Of a stretch of DNA of 38,291 nt, positions 9,392 through 17,840 are shown piece by piece (the first letter of the stretch is position 1; the number at the start of each line of letters is the position of its first letter). The translations under genes were made by a program, and so were the position numbers. Source of the DNA: Algoriphagus sp. PAP.12 (GTDB lineage Bacteria; Bacteroidota; Bacteroidia; Cytophagales; Cyclobacteriaceae); assembly GCF_026652115.1 (NCBI RefSeq), contig NZ_JAPPSQ010000025.1, positions 1-38,291 of the forward strand, in the 5' to 3' direction. Below the pieces are notes generated by a model that saw only the letters and a list, made by a program, of their open reading frames with translations, had not been told where the DNA came from and ran no database searches.

Positions 9392-9526
9392 ATTTCTTTT
9401 TTGAAATTATCCAAACTGAAAATTCCTGATTTTTATCATAGCTTGGCCAGACATATACTAGCTATTGCCTCTGCGAATGGAGATAATTTTACTGAATTAA
9501 ATTGTCAAAATATTCGCATTACCTAT

Positions 9527-11332
9527 ATGAGTACTATTTCTCAACAAAATCCCCCTCATTCCTTTCATATTCCAGTGATGGGCTTGGGCTATACTGTTGA
9601 TAGCCCTATCAAAGTTGCACATCTGGGCATTTCCAGTGTCATTTCCATTATGGACGATCAACTTTTGGAAATGATGAGAAAAATTTATTCTGAAAAGTAT
9701 CAGCTTGAATTTCATCCTATTCATGAAAATGAAGAGGATTCCAGAGCAAAACGAATAACAGCCTTTTTGGATTTGACTCATGATTTAGTATTCAGACAAT
9801 TGGAACATGTCAAAGCCTTCGAAAATCTAGACTCTTCACTACTTCAAAAATATATTCAACTTCTTCCTCTTAATCATCCACTGAATAAAATCATTAAGTC
9901 TTTGAAAGGAAAAGAAATTACAAAGGAAGACAGAGAAGCTGTTCAGAACATGATCAAGCCGGGAAAGATTGACATCAATATCATGACCAAGGTCGACAAG
10001 ATCAACTATGATAAGAATGGCAATCCCCTATCCAGAGAGTATTCAGATGCACTTTCCGCATTGAGAGGATATGCCAACAGCAAATTGGAATCATCTGTGA
10101 TTTTTTCTGCAGGAATGAATCCTGCCTTATTTGCCTATGCTGAAAATTTTGAGGACTTTTTCCCTGACGATTCAGGCTTTATCAAAAAGAAAATCTGTCT
10201 GAAAGTCAGCGATTATAGATCTGCTTTGATCCAAGGTAAATTTTTAGCCAAAAAAGGGCTTTGGGTTTCAGAATTTCGAATAGAATCAGGACTAAACTGT
10301 GGAGGACATGCTTTTGCTACGGATGGATTCTTAATCGGTCCCATTTTGGAAGAGTTCAAAAGCAATAGAGCCGAATTGAAATCTTCAATTCTTGAGATCT
10401 GTAATAAGACATTACATGAAAAAGGAAAAACATTATTTCAAAATCCTCAAGAGCTAAAAATCACCTATCAAGGTGGAATTGGTACCGCACAGGAAGACAG
10501 TTTCTTAAGATCCCATTATGAATTGGACGGAACTGGCTGGGGAAGCCCATTCCTTTTGGTCCCAGAGGCCACTTCAGTGGACCAAGACACAATGGACCGA
10601 TTGCTCAAAGCCAAACAATCAGACTATTTCCTAAGTGCAGCATCACCTCTTGGAGTACCATTTAACAACCTGAGAAATTCCAGTGGTGAAGATCAAAGGA
10701 AAGCTAGAATTGAGAAAAATAGACCTGGAAGCCCTTGTTACAAGAAGTTCCTTTCTTTCAGCACAGAGTTTACCGAAAAACCGATTTGTACTGCCTCCAG
10801 ACAATATCAAAACCTGAAAGCTAAGCTTTTCCAAAAAGGAGAAACAAGTTCTGAGTCCTACAAAGACACATTGGAGAAAGATTGTCTCTGTGAAGGATTA
10901 AGTGCACCAGCTATCTTGGCGAACGGAGGAACTCCAAAACGAAATCTGAATGCTGTAACCATTTGCCCAGGTCCCAACTTGGCTTATTTCAAAGGTACTT
11001 TTAGCCTTCAGGAAATGGTGGATCATATCTATGGTAAAATCTCCTTGAATCTGGATGCCAACAGACCGCATGTATTCATCAAGGAGCTTCAACTTTACAT
11101 TACATATCTTAAAAATGAACTCGAAAAGGTAGGGCCTGAAATCAATGCACGGAAGCAATCCTATTTTGAAAAATTCAAATCCAACCTTTTAAATGGAATG
11201 GATTATTATAAAAATTTGATTCAGGATTACACTCCAGACACCGATGAAATCCTAGATAAAATGAAATCCCAAATGAATCAAATCTGGCAGGAACTAGATG
11301 AATTATTACCCAAACAAACTGTCAACGCCTAA
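9527..11332 (+). CDS. Uncharacterised conserved-looking 602-residue protein, possible TIM-barrel enzyme
   Basis: I do not recognise a named family with certainty. The start at MSTISQQN (9527) is preferred over the TTG at 9401, whose extra 42 residues do not look like protein. The opening (FHIPVMGLGYTVDSP, then VAHLGISSVISIMDD) and later glycine motifs (GLNCGGHAFATDG, YQGGIGTAQED, DGTGWGSPFLLVPE) recall FMN-dependent TIM barrels such as nitronate monooxygenase or glutamate-synthase domains. That is a resemblance only. A cysteine-containing region follows (GSPCYKKF, EKPICTASR, DCLCEG, VTICPGP) that could bind metal or an Fe-S cluster. There is no signal peptide, so it is probably cytosolic. It lies between susD and lacI with terminators on both sides, and its role in the sugar locus is unproven. 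Confidence 0.7.
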   Translation: MSTISQQNPPHSFHIPVMGLGYTVDSPIKVAHLGISSVISIMDDQLLEMMRKIYSEKYQLEFHPIHENEEDSRAKRITAFLDLTHDLVFRQLEHVKAFENLDSSLLQKYIQLLPLNHPLNKIIKSLKGKEITKEDREAVQNMIKPGKIDINIMTKVDKINYDKNGNPLSREYSDALSALRGYANSKLESSVIFSAGMNPALFAYAENFEDFFPDDSGFIKKKICLKVSDYRSALIQGKFLAKKGLWVSEFRIESGLNCGGHAFATDGFLIGPILEEFKSNRAELKSSILEICNKTLHEKGKTLFQNPQELKITYQGGIGTAQEDSFLRSHYELDGTGWGSPFLLVPEATSVDQDTMDRLLKAKQSDYFLSAASPLGVPFNNLRNSSGEDQRKARIEKNRPGSPCYKKFLSFSTEFTEKPICTASRQYQNLKAKLFQKGETSSESYKDTLEKDCLCEGLSAPAILANGGTPKRNLNAVTICPGPNLAYFKGTFSLQEMVDHIYGKISLNLDANRPHVFIKELQLYITYLKNELEKVGPEINARKQSYFEKFKSNLLNGMDYYKNLIQDYTPDTDEILDKMKSQMNQIWQELDELLPKQTVNA

Positions 11333-11337
11333 TGACA

Positions 11338-11371
11338 AAAAAGCCCTTTGAAATGAATCAATGGGCTTTTT
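11338..11371. terminator. Bidirectional terminator between convergent genes
   Basis: AAAAAGCCC and GGGCTTTTT arms enclose an inner TTGA/TCAA pairing. A and T runs on the two sides serve both the 602-residue gene on the plus strand and the lacI-type gene on the minus strand. Confidence 0.8.
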
Positions 11372-11391
11372 ACATGTTCTTTTCGAAATAA

Positions 11392-12414
11392 TTAACGAGC
11401 CATCGTAGACTCTCTGATTGTCAATTTACTCGGAATCACAATGACCTGATCTTTCAATTCATTATGACGTGGTTTGGTCAGTTTCTTAATCAATAATTTG
11501 GCACACTCCTGACCAATCGTTAAAGCAGGCTGAGTGATGGTAGAAAGTGATGGACTCAGCAAACCAGCAGAGCTCATATTTGAAAAAGTAATGATCTTCA
11601 AATCATCTGGAATACTCAGTTTGGTTTTTTTCACCGCATGGTAGGTCGCCAATGCCAATTTTTCTACAGATGACAATATTCCATCAGGCCTGTTTTCAGA
11701 CTTCAATAGCTCGGTAATCAATTGAATATTTTCCTCATCGCTACGACAACAATGCAGACTAAATGTTGGCTCTGGCTGCATTCCAGCTTCCTTTAGTGCA
11801 TCCAAGTATCCTCTATAGCGCTCTTTAGTAATGGAAAGCTCTTTGGCCAACATCAAAAAGGCAATTTTTTGACAACCCTGCTGGATCAGATGCTTTGTAC
11901 CTTCGTAAGCGCTTTCATAGTCATTGGTGATAAACTTGGTAGTAGGAATATCTGAACAAACTCTGTCAAAGAAAATAATTGGTAGGTCTCTTTGATACAA
12001 CTTTTCCAAATGTGAAACATCACTGGTCTGACTGGAAACTGACATCACAATCGCATCTGCCCTTTTATTCTGAAGAAGGGAGACGATTTTCTTTTCTTTC
12101 TCCACATCCTCATGTGTACTGTAGACCAATAAATGGTATCCATGCTCATGAGCTATCTCCTCAATACCATCCATCACTTGAGCAAAAAAGTTATTGATTC
12201 GCTCAGGAATAATCACCGCAATGGTCTTACTTTTATTTTCCCTCAAGCTTCTTGCAAAGGGATTAGGCTGATAATTGAGCTTTTCAGCCATGTTGATCAC
12301 CTTCTTCTTTGTCGCCTCGGAAATCTCGTAGCTATCGTTCAAAGCTCGAGAGACTGTAGAAGGAGCCAATTTCAATTCGGCAGCCAACTCTTTTAAACTA
12401 ATTCCATTACTCAT
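11392..12414 (-). CDS. LacI/GalR-family transcriptional regulator of the hexuronate locus
   Basis: 340-residue regulator with an N-terminal LacI helix-turn-helix (ISLKELAAELKLAPSTVSRAL) and hinge helix (NPFARSL). A periplasmic-binding-protein-like effector domain follows from about residue 60 (TIAVIIPE, IIFFDRV, GYLDALKEAG). It is divergent from uxaC, and the intergenic region carries the operator found before DUF1080 and susC, so it probably represses itself and all three units. An effector such as a hexuronate or a pathway intermediate is expected, but the sequence does not say which. Length and domain layout are normal. Confidence 0.92.
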   Translation of the reverse strand: MSNGISLKELAAELKLAPSTVSRALNDSYEISEATKKKVINMAEKLNYQPNPFARSLRENKSKTIAVIIPERINNFFAQVMDGIEEIAHEHGYHLLVYSTHEDVEKEKKIVSLLQNKRADAIVMSVSSQTSDVSHLEKLYQRDLPIIFFDRVCSDIPTTKFITNDYESAYEGTKHLIQQGCQKIAFLMLAKELSITKERYRGYLDALKEAGMQPEPTFSLHCCRSDEENIQLITELLKSENRPDGILSSVEKLALATYHAVKKTKLSIPDDLKIITFSNMSSAGLLSPSLSTITQPALTIGQECAKLLIKKLTKPRHNELKDQVIVIPSKLTIRESTMAR

Positions 12415-12452
12415 GACTATTTTGGGTTGTTTGAAATAAAAGTGCTTGAAAA

Positions 12453-12478
12453 TACGAAGGAAATAAAGTCTCTTCGTA
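12453..12478. promoter_or_regulatory. Inverted repeat between lacI and uxaC
   Basis: TACGAAG (12453-12459) and CTTCGTA (12472-12478) form a 7-bp inverted repeat with a 12-bp spacer. It lies 39 bp from the lacI start and is distinct from the LacI operator nearby. It may be a site for a second regulator or part of the lacI leader. Confidence 0.35.
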
Positions 12479-12494
12479 AAAATCTTTAAAAAAT

Positions 12495-12508
12495 CGCAAT
12501 CGATTTCG
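12495..12508. promoter_or_regulatory. LacI-family operator shared by lacI and uxaC
   Basis: CGCAATCGATTTCG lies midway in the divergent gap, about 80 bp from each start codon. It matches the perfect palindrome at 1443 in 13 of 14 positions. Its position suits simultaneous autoregulation and control of the uxaC operon. Confidence 0.75.
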
Positions 12509-12586
12509 TATTTAAATCTTAAAAAACCCTCATTTCAGGGTAAATTCAAAGATAAATAGCCAATCCTAAAACAAGGAAAAGTACCT

Positions 12587-14032
12587 ATGATCTCTACCGA
12601 AGTCCAAACCAATTTCTTATCGGAAGACTTTCTTCTACAAAGCCCATACGCCAAAATTTTATATCATGATTTTGCCAAAAATCTACCAATCATAGATTAT
12701 CATAACCACCTCCCTCCAAATGAGGTCAATGAGGATCGAATGTTTGCAAACATGAGCCAGATCTGGCTTGCGGGTGATCATTACAAATGGAGAGCCATGC
12801 GAACGTTGGGGGTTTCAGAAAAATTTATCACCGGAGACGCATCCGACAAAGACAAGTTCGCTGCTTGGGCAAAATCAGTCCCTTACACCATGCGAAATCC
12901 ACTTTACCACTGGACTCATTTAGAGTTGAGAAGGTATTTTGGTGTGGATGATCTATTAAGTGAGGAAAATGCATTTGAAGTTTACAACCATTGTAATGAG
13001 CAATTGGCCTCGCCTGATTTCAGTACAAACGGCCTTTTGAAGCAGATGAATGTGGAGGTAATTTGTTCTACAGATGATCCAGCAGATAGCCTCCAGGAGC
13101 ACGTAGAATTTGCCCAAAAAGCGGATTCCTTTCAGATGTATCCGGCATTTAGACCTGATAAATCCTATGCAGTGGAAAATCCAGAAATTTACCTTTCCTA
13201 CTTGGAAAAACTAGGAAAAGCAGCTGGAATCCATATCAATACCTATGAAGATCTTTTGGCAGCTTTGGCAAACAGAATTGATTTCTTTCATGATCGAGGT
13301 TGCCGCTTATCTGACCATGGTTTAGAGCAGCTATACTTCTTCGAAAAAGAACAATACAATATTCAAGACCTATTTGAGCTCTTGAAAAACAAGAAGACAT
13401 TAACCACTTCAGAAATCCAGTATTTCAAGTTCAAGACCTTGACGGCACTTTGCAAGATGTATCATGCAAAAGGCTGGGTACAGCAGTTCCACCTGGGAGC
13501 TTTGAGAAATACCAATCATCGGATGCTTTCTACTTTGGGTCCTGACACAGGCTTTGATTCAATTGGAGATTTCGTGCAAGCAAAAGCTTTGGCTCAATTC
13601 TTCAATGAGTTGGATTCCAATGACCAACTGACCAAATCTGTGATCTACAATTTAAATCCTGGAGACAATGAGGTCTTCGCTACCATGGTTGGCAATTTCA
13701 ATGATGGAAGTACCAAGGGAAAGATTCAGTTTGGATCAGGCTGGTGGTATTTGGACCAAAAAGACGGAATGGAAGCGCAGATGAATACCCTTTCCAATAT
13801 GGGCTTGATTTCCTGCTTTATTGGAATGCTGACAGATTCAAGAAGCTTCTTGTCTTTCCCAAGACATGAGTATTTCAGAAGAATCCTTAGTAACCTCTTC
13901 GGAAAAGATGTAGAAAATGGAGAATTGCCTTGGGATGAAAAGTGGCTTGGCAAAATCATCTCAGATATCTGCTATTTCAATGCTAAAAACTATTTTGACT
14001 TTCACCCAACCAATATTCAAATCAAACCATGA
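12587..14032 (+). CDS. uxaC: Glucuronate (uronate) isomerase
   Basis: Converts D-glucuronate to D-fructuronate (and D-galacturonate to D-tagaturonate) in the cytoplasm, the first step of hexuronate catabolism. The 481-residue protein has the family's amidohydrolase-like features: the metal-site motif DYHNHLPP near residue 40, VICSTDDPADSL, QFHLGALRNTN and the C-terminal GSGWWYLDQKDGME. Length is typical. It heads a three-gene operon whose stop overlaps the next start (ATGA at 14029), and the operator at 12495 places it under the LacI-type regulator. Confidence 0.95.
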   Translation: MISTEVQTNFLSEDFLLQSPYAKILYHDFAKNLPIIDYHNHLPPNEVNEDRMFANMSQIWLAGDHYKWRAMRTLGVSEKFITGDASDKDKFAAWAKSVPYTMRNPLYHWTHLELRRYFGVDDLLSEENAFEVYNHCNEQLASPDFSTNGLLKQMNVEVICSTDDPADSLQEHVEFAQKADSFQMYPAFRPDKSYAVENPEIYLSYLEKLGKAAGIHINTYEDLLAALANRIDFFHDRGCRLSDHGLEQLYFFEKEQYNIQDLFELLKNKKTLTTSEIQYFKFKTLTALCKMYHAKGWVQQFHLGALRNTNHRMLSTLGPDTGFDSIGDFVQAKALAQFFNELDSNDQLTKSVIYNLNPGDNEVFATMVGNFNDGSTKGKIQFGSGWWYLDQKDGMEAQMNTLSNMGLISCFIGMLTDSRSFLSFPRHEYFRRILSNLFGKDVENGELPWDEKWLGKIISDICYFNAKNYFDFHPTNIQIKP

Positions 14033-14847
14033 GTAACAATCTTTTCTCCCTCCAGGGGAAAACAATCGCATTTTCAGGAGCCACAGGTGTTTTAGGAGAA
14101 TCCATGAGCCTTCATTTAGCTCAGGAAGGTGCAACAGTTTTGATTTTGGGAAGAACTCCTTCAAAGGTGGATTCCCTAGTTGATAAAATTAAATCTGAAG
14201 GAGGAAATGCCCAAGGATATATCTGTGATGTCACAGATGAAAAAAGCTTGGAAGAAGCCGCAAAAGCCATCGAAAAAGACCATGGATCTATCGATACTTT
14301 GATCAATGCAGCTGGTGGAAATATGCCGGGTGCAGTCGTGACTCCGGATCAGAATTTTCTGGATTTGGACACTGCATCTCTTCGAAAGGTATTGGACTTG
14401 AACTACATGGGCACCGTGCTCCCAATCAAATTCTTACTTCCTTTGATGCTAAAAAACAACAAAGGAAACATATTGAATATCAGCTCCATGGCTGCATCCA
14501 GGCCCATGACTCGAGTGATGGGCTATGCCTCTGCAAAAGCTGCAATTGACAATTTAACCAAATGGCTTTCTGTAGAATTGGCAGGTAAGCATGGACCTGA
14601 ATTCAGAGTAAATGCAATAGCTCCTGGATTCTTTTTAACCGAGCAAAACAGAACCCTTTTGACAGAGTCAGATGGCTCTCTGACCAAAAGAGGAAATCAA
14701 ATCATCACCCATACTCCAATGGAAAGATTTGGAAAACCGGATGACTTGCTAGGAGCTCTTCAATGGCTTTGCTCTGATGCATCTGCTTTTGTTACAGGAA
14801 CAATCGTACCTGTGGATGGTGGATTCAGCGCTTATTCCGGTGTTTAA
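14029..14847 (+). CDS. SDR-type D-mannonate oxidoreductase (fructuronate reductase)
   Basis: 272-residue short-chain dehydrogenase likely reducing D-fructuronate to D-mannonate with NAD(P)H. The cofactor loop SGATGVLG is near the N terminus. The catalytic residues are Ser153, Tyr166 and Lys170 (motif YASAK), and NAAGG is the usual structural motif. It overlaps uxaC by 4 bp and precedes uxuA, which is the position of UxuB in the pathway. Classical E. coli UxuB belongs to the long-chain mannitol dehydrogenase family, so this is the non-homologous SDR replacement known from other bacteria. Family is certain; the substrate rests on context. Confidence 0.88.
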   Translation: MSNNLFSLQGKTIAFSGATGVLGESMSLHLAQEGATVLILGRTPSKVDSLVDKIKSEGGNAQGYICDVTDEKSLEEAAKAIEKDHGSIDTLINAAGGNMPGAVVTPDQNFLDLDTASLRKVLDLNYMGTVLPIKFLLPLMLKNNKGNILNISSMAASRPMTRVMGYASAKAAIDNLTKWLSVELAGKHGPEFRVNAIAPGFFLTEQNRTLLTESDGSLTKRGNQIITHTPMERFGKPDDLLGALQWLCSDASAFVTGTIVPVDGGFSAYSGV

Positions 14848-14880
14848 TTTCGAATTTATTTAATCCCAAAATAGATCTAT

Positions 14881-16056
14881 ATGATTCCAAAAATGGAACA
14901 GACCATGCGTTGGTATGGTCCCAATGACCCAGTTAGCTTACAGGACATCCGTCAATCAGGTGCTACCGGAATCGTGACGGCATTGCACCATATTCCAAAT
15001 GGAGAAGTTTGGTCAATCGAGGAAATCCAAACTAGAAAGAAAATCATTGAAGAGGCCGGTTTGACCTGGTCGGTCGTGGAATCAGTACCTGTTCACGAAA
15101 GGATCAAAACCAGAACTGAAAACTTCGATGAGCTGATCCAAAACTATCAGCAAACCCTCAGAAATTTAGCATCTGAAGGAATTTATACGGTTTGCTACAA
15201 CTTCATGCCGATTTTGGATTGGACTAGAACGGATCTATTTAGAAAACTACCAAATGGTGCAACGGCACTTTTCTATGAAAAGAAAGCTGTTCAGGCATTT
15301 GACCTTTTCATTTTGGAAAGACCAGAAGCATTTACTGAATATAGCCAAGAAGAGATTGCTGTGGTGAAGGCTTATTATGAAGCTCTGAGCGAAGATAAAA
15401 AGCAATTGATTATAGATAATATTCTAAAAGGGCTTCCTGGATCTGAAATCGGCTATACGCTGGATGAATTCAGAGCCATGCTGAAAACCTACGACGGAAT
15501 TGATGAAGCAAAGCTTCAGGAACACCTTCGCTTGTTTTTGGATGCTATTGTACCGGTAGCGGCTGAAGTAGGAGTTTATTTGACGATTCATCCAGATGAC
15601 CCTCCGTTCTCTTTGTATGGACTTCCTAGGATCGTTTCTACAGCAGCAGATGCGCGAAGAATTATCACCGACAATCCTAGTCCCCACAATGGGCTTTGCT
15701 TCTGCACAGGAAGCTATGGTGTGCGTCCTGATAATGATTTGCCAGCTATGGTTGCTGAATTCGGAGATCACATCAATTTCATCCACTTGAGAAGTACTCG
15801 AAGAGATGCTGAAGGCAATTTCTTTGAGGACAACCATTTGGATGGAAATGTCCCTATGGAAGCAGTCGTAGATGAAATCTTAAAAGTTCAGGAAAAGCGA
15901 GGAAAAAGTATCCCAATGAGACCAGATCATGGTCATCAGATGTTGGATGATTTGAATAAAAAAACCAATCCTGGCTATTCCGCAATTGGAAGGCTGAAAG
16001 GATTAGCAGAAATCAGGGGGATTGAATCTGCCCTGATTTATACCAGAAATAAGTAA
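14881..16056 (+). CDS. uxuA: Mannonate dehydratase
   Basis: Dehydrates D-mannonate to 2-keto-3-deoxy-D-gluconate, the third step of the glucuronate pathway. The 391-residue protein opens with the characteristic MEQTMRWYGPNDPVSL. An in-frame ATG 12 bp downstream (14893) matches the usual family start and could be used instead. Other family motifs are HPDDPPFSLYGLPRI, GLCFCTGSYGVRPDND, FIHLRSTRRD and RPDHGHQMLDDL, which carry the metal-binding His, Cys and Asp residues. It lies 33 bp after the SDR gene and ends the operon at a terminator. Kinase and aldolase genes for the product are not in this window. Confidence 0.96.
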   Translation: MIPKMEQTMRWYGPNDPVSLQDIRQSGATGIVTALHHIPNGEVWSIEEIQTRKKIIEEAGLTWSVVESVPVHERIKTRTENFDELIQNYQQTLRNLASEGIYTVCYNFMPILDWTRTDLFRKLPNGATALFYEKKAVQAFDLFILERPEAFTEYSQEEIAVVKAYYEALSEDKKQLIIDNILKGLPGSEIGYTLDEFRAMLKTYDGIDEAKLQEHLRLFLDAIVPVAAEVGVYLTIHPDDPPFSLYGLPRIVSTAADARRIITDNPSPHNGLCFCTGSYGVRPDNDLPAMVAEFGDHINFIHLRSTRRDAEGNFFEDNHLDGNVPMEAVVDEILKVQEKRGKSIPMRPDHGHQMLDDLNKKTNPGYSAIGRLKGLAEIRGIESALIYTRNK

Positions 16057-16062
16057 TACTCA

Positions 16063-16090
16063 AGCCAGAAAAGTATTTCTGGCTTTTTTT
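16063..16090 (+). terminator. Intrinsic terminator after uxuA
   Basis: AGCCAGAAA (16063-16071) and TTTCTGGCT (16076-16084) form a perfect 9-bp stem with a 4-nt loop followed by seven T residues. It separates the hexuronate operon from the UDP-sugar gene. Confidence 0.9.
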
Positions 16091-16155
16091 ATCCTGTTAA
16101 ATGCGAAACAATTCCTTATTTTCGCATCGATTCAATTTTAACATCCTCCAACTAA

Positions 16156-17088
16156 ATGAAAAGAGTTTTGGTAAGCGGTGGTGCCGGATTTCTAGGAAGC
16201 CATCTTTGCGACAGATTATTGAAAGAAGGAAATGAAGTCTTGTGTGTAGATAATTTTTTTACCGGAAGAAGAAGTAATATCCACCATCTTTTAGACCATA
16301 AAAATTTTGAACTTCTCAGACATGATGTAACCCATCCCCTATTTGTCGAAGTAGATGAAATCTATAACCTGGCTTGCCCGGCATCTCCTATTCATTATCA
16401 GTTTGACCCAGTTCAGACTACAAAAACCTCTGTAATTGGGGCGATGAATATGCTAGGTTTGGCAAAAAGGCTTAAAATCAAAATTCTTCAAGCAAGTACG
16501 TCTGAAGTATATGGAGATCCTGAAATCCATCCGCAGCCAGAGTCTTACCGAGGAAATGTAAATACTTTAGGTATCCGCGCTTGCTATGATGAGGGCAAAA
16601 GATGCGCTGAGACACTTTTCTTTGATTATCATAGACAACATGGAGTTCCGATCAAGGTAATGCGTATTTTCAATACTTATGGACCTCGTATGCATCCTAA
16701 TGATGGCCGAGTTGTCAGCAATTTTATTGTGCAAGCTTTAAAAGGAGAAGACATCACCATTTATGGAGATGGAAAGCAGACTCGTTCTTTCTGTTATGTG
16801 GATGACAATATCGAAGGAATGTACAGCTTGATGAATTCCAGAGATGGATTTACTGGACCTGTTAATATTGGTAATCCAGGAGAATTCACCATGCTAGAGC
16901 TAGCAAACGAAGTTATTGAGCTTACCAACAGTAAAAGTAAATTGGTATTCTTGCCTTTACCACAAGATGATCCGATGCAAAGAAAACCAGTGATTGATCT
17001 GGCAAAAAAAGAATTGAATTGGGAGCCAACCATCAAATTGAGAGATGGATTGACAAAAACGATCGAATATTTCGAAGGAGTTATCTAA
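16156..17088 (+). CDS. UDP-glucuronate decarboxylase (UDP-xylose synthase)
   Basis: 310-residue extended SDR that converts UDP-glucuronate to UDP-xylose in the cytoplasm for polysaccharide synthesis. It shows the NAD-binding motif GGAGFLGSH (residues 8-16), the family signature NLACPASPIHYQ, STSEVYGDP, the catalytic pair Tyr144 and Lys148 (YDEGK) and RIFNTYGPRMHP. Length is that of bacterial UXS enzymes without an N-terminal anchor. It has terminators before and after, so it is a single-gene unit. Its place beside glucuronate catabolism is biosynthetic rather than catabolic and may be coincidence. Confidence 0.93.
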   Translation: MKRVLVSGGAGFLGSHLCDRLLKEGNEVLCVDNFFTGRRSNIHHLLDHKNFELLRHDVTHPLFVEVDEIYNLACPASPIHYQFDPVQTTKTSVIGAMNMLGLAKRLKIKILQASTSEVYGDPEIHPQPESYRGNVNTLGIRACYDEGKRCAETLFFDYHRQHGVPIKVMRIFNTYGPRMHPNDGRVVSNFIVQALKGEDITIYGDGKQTRSFCYVDDNIEGMYSLMNSRDGFTGPVNIGNPGEFTMLELANEVIELTNSKSKLVFLPLPQDDPMQRKPVIDLAKKELNWEPTIKLRDGLTKTIEYFEGVI

Positions 17089-17108
17089 AACCAAATTCCA
17101 ATACGATA

Positions 17109-17142
17109 AACCCTCAATAGATTTCTGTTGAGGGTTATTTTT
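17109..17142. terminator. Bidirectional terminator
   Basis: AACCCTCAA (17109-17117) pairs with TTGAGGGTT (17128-17136). A T-rich tail on the plus strand ends the UDP-sugar gene, and the convergent DUF2306 gene uses the other strand. Confidence 0.75.
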
Positions 17143-17145
17143 TAC

Positions 17146-17775
17146 TTAATCAATCACCTGACTTTTAAACTTCCTTTTCACTTTTAAAGCTGGAATCCAA
17201 GAAATAACCAATTCAATCGCTAAAAGTGGAATAATCCAACTGATCCATTCCAGTGTTGAATCCCGCATTTCAGGGGACTCAATAAAGAAGAATAATTTTT
17301 CCTGTGGAATATCCCCTATCAAGCGCAAGAATACAAATACCAACGCCAACCCATAACTACGAATGGCAAATAGCCGATGGTCTTTGATATTTCCATTTCG
17401 AATGGTAACCCAGGCTGCCACAACCATAAAAATCCATATTAGCGAAAGTAGAATCAATGAAACAATTGACCCTTCTAAGTCAATTCTCACTCCCAAAACG
17501 AAAGCCGAAATTCCTCCTAACAAAGATCCCAAGAGGTAAATTTTTCCCAATGTCCTGTGGATTTTGACATTCTTGATTCGGAGACTTTTTGAAAATTGAA
17601 AAGGCCCTAAAATCAGAGGGGCCAAAGCGGTCAAAAAATGAAAGACATACCAAAACACTTTGGTTTCTAAATTCCCTTCTGTTAGGAATCTAAATCGAAT
17701 ACCTCTAAACAAATAATAGGCACTCAAGAGGATGATCACCGACCAAAAAACTCTTGCAAGAGTTGGTTTTTTCAA
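17146..17775 (-). CDS. DUF2306 family integral membrane protein
   Basis: 209-residue inner-membrane protein with about six hydrophobic segments, separated by short loops such as FQFSKSLRIKNVKIHRTLG and RNGNIKDHRLFAIRSYG. The conserved His in the KIHRTLGKIYL and KDHRLFAIRSY stretches fits DUF2306, a family of unknown function sometimes compared with haem-binding membrane proteins. It is monocistronic, convergent with the UDP-xylose synthase gene. No function can be given. Confidence 0.75.
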   Translation of the reverse strand: MKKPTLARVFWSVIILLSAYYLFRGIRFRFLTEGNLETKVFWYVFHFLTALAPLILGPFQFSKSLRIKNVKIHRTLGKIYLLGSLLGGISAFVLGVRIDLEGSIVSLILLSLIWIFMVVAAWVTIRNGNIKDHRLFAIRSYGLALVFVFLRLIGDIPQEKLFFFIESPEMRDSTLEWISWIIPLLAIELVISWIPALKVKRKFKSQVID

Positions 17776-17840
17776 ATGAATTCAAAGAAATGAATATGGT
17801 TTGTTTGGTCTAGTTTTCACCTAAAATAATCCATTTTTGA

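Noticed and set aside
16105..16140. CGCATCGATTCA before the UDP-xylose synthase gene as another operator
   Set aside because: One base is missing from the left arm and the right arm does not match, so it does not extend the regulon.
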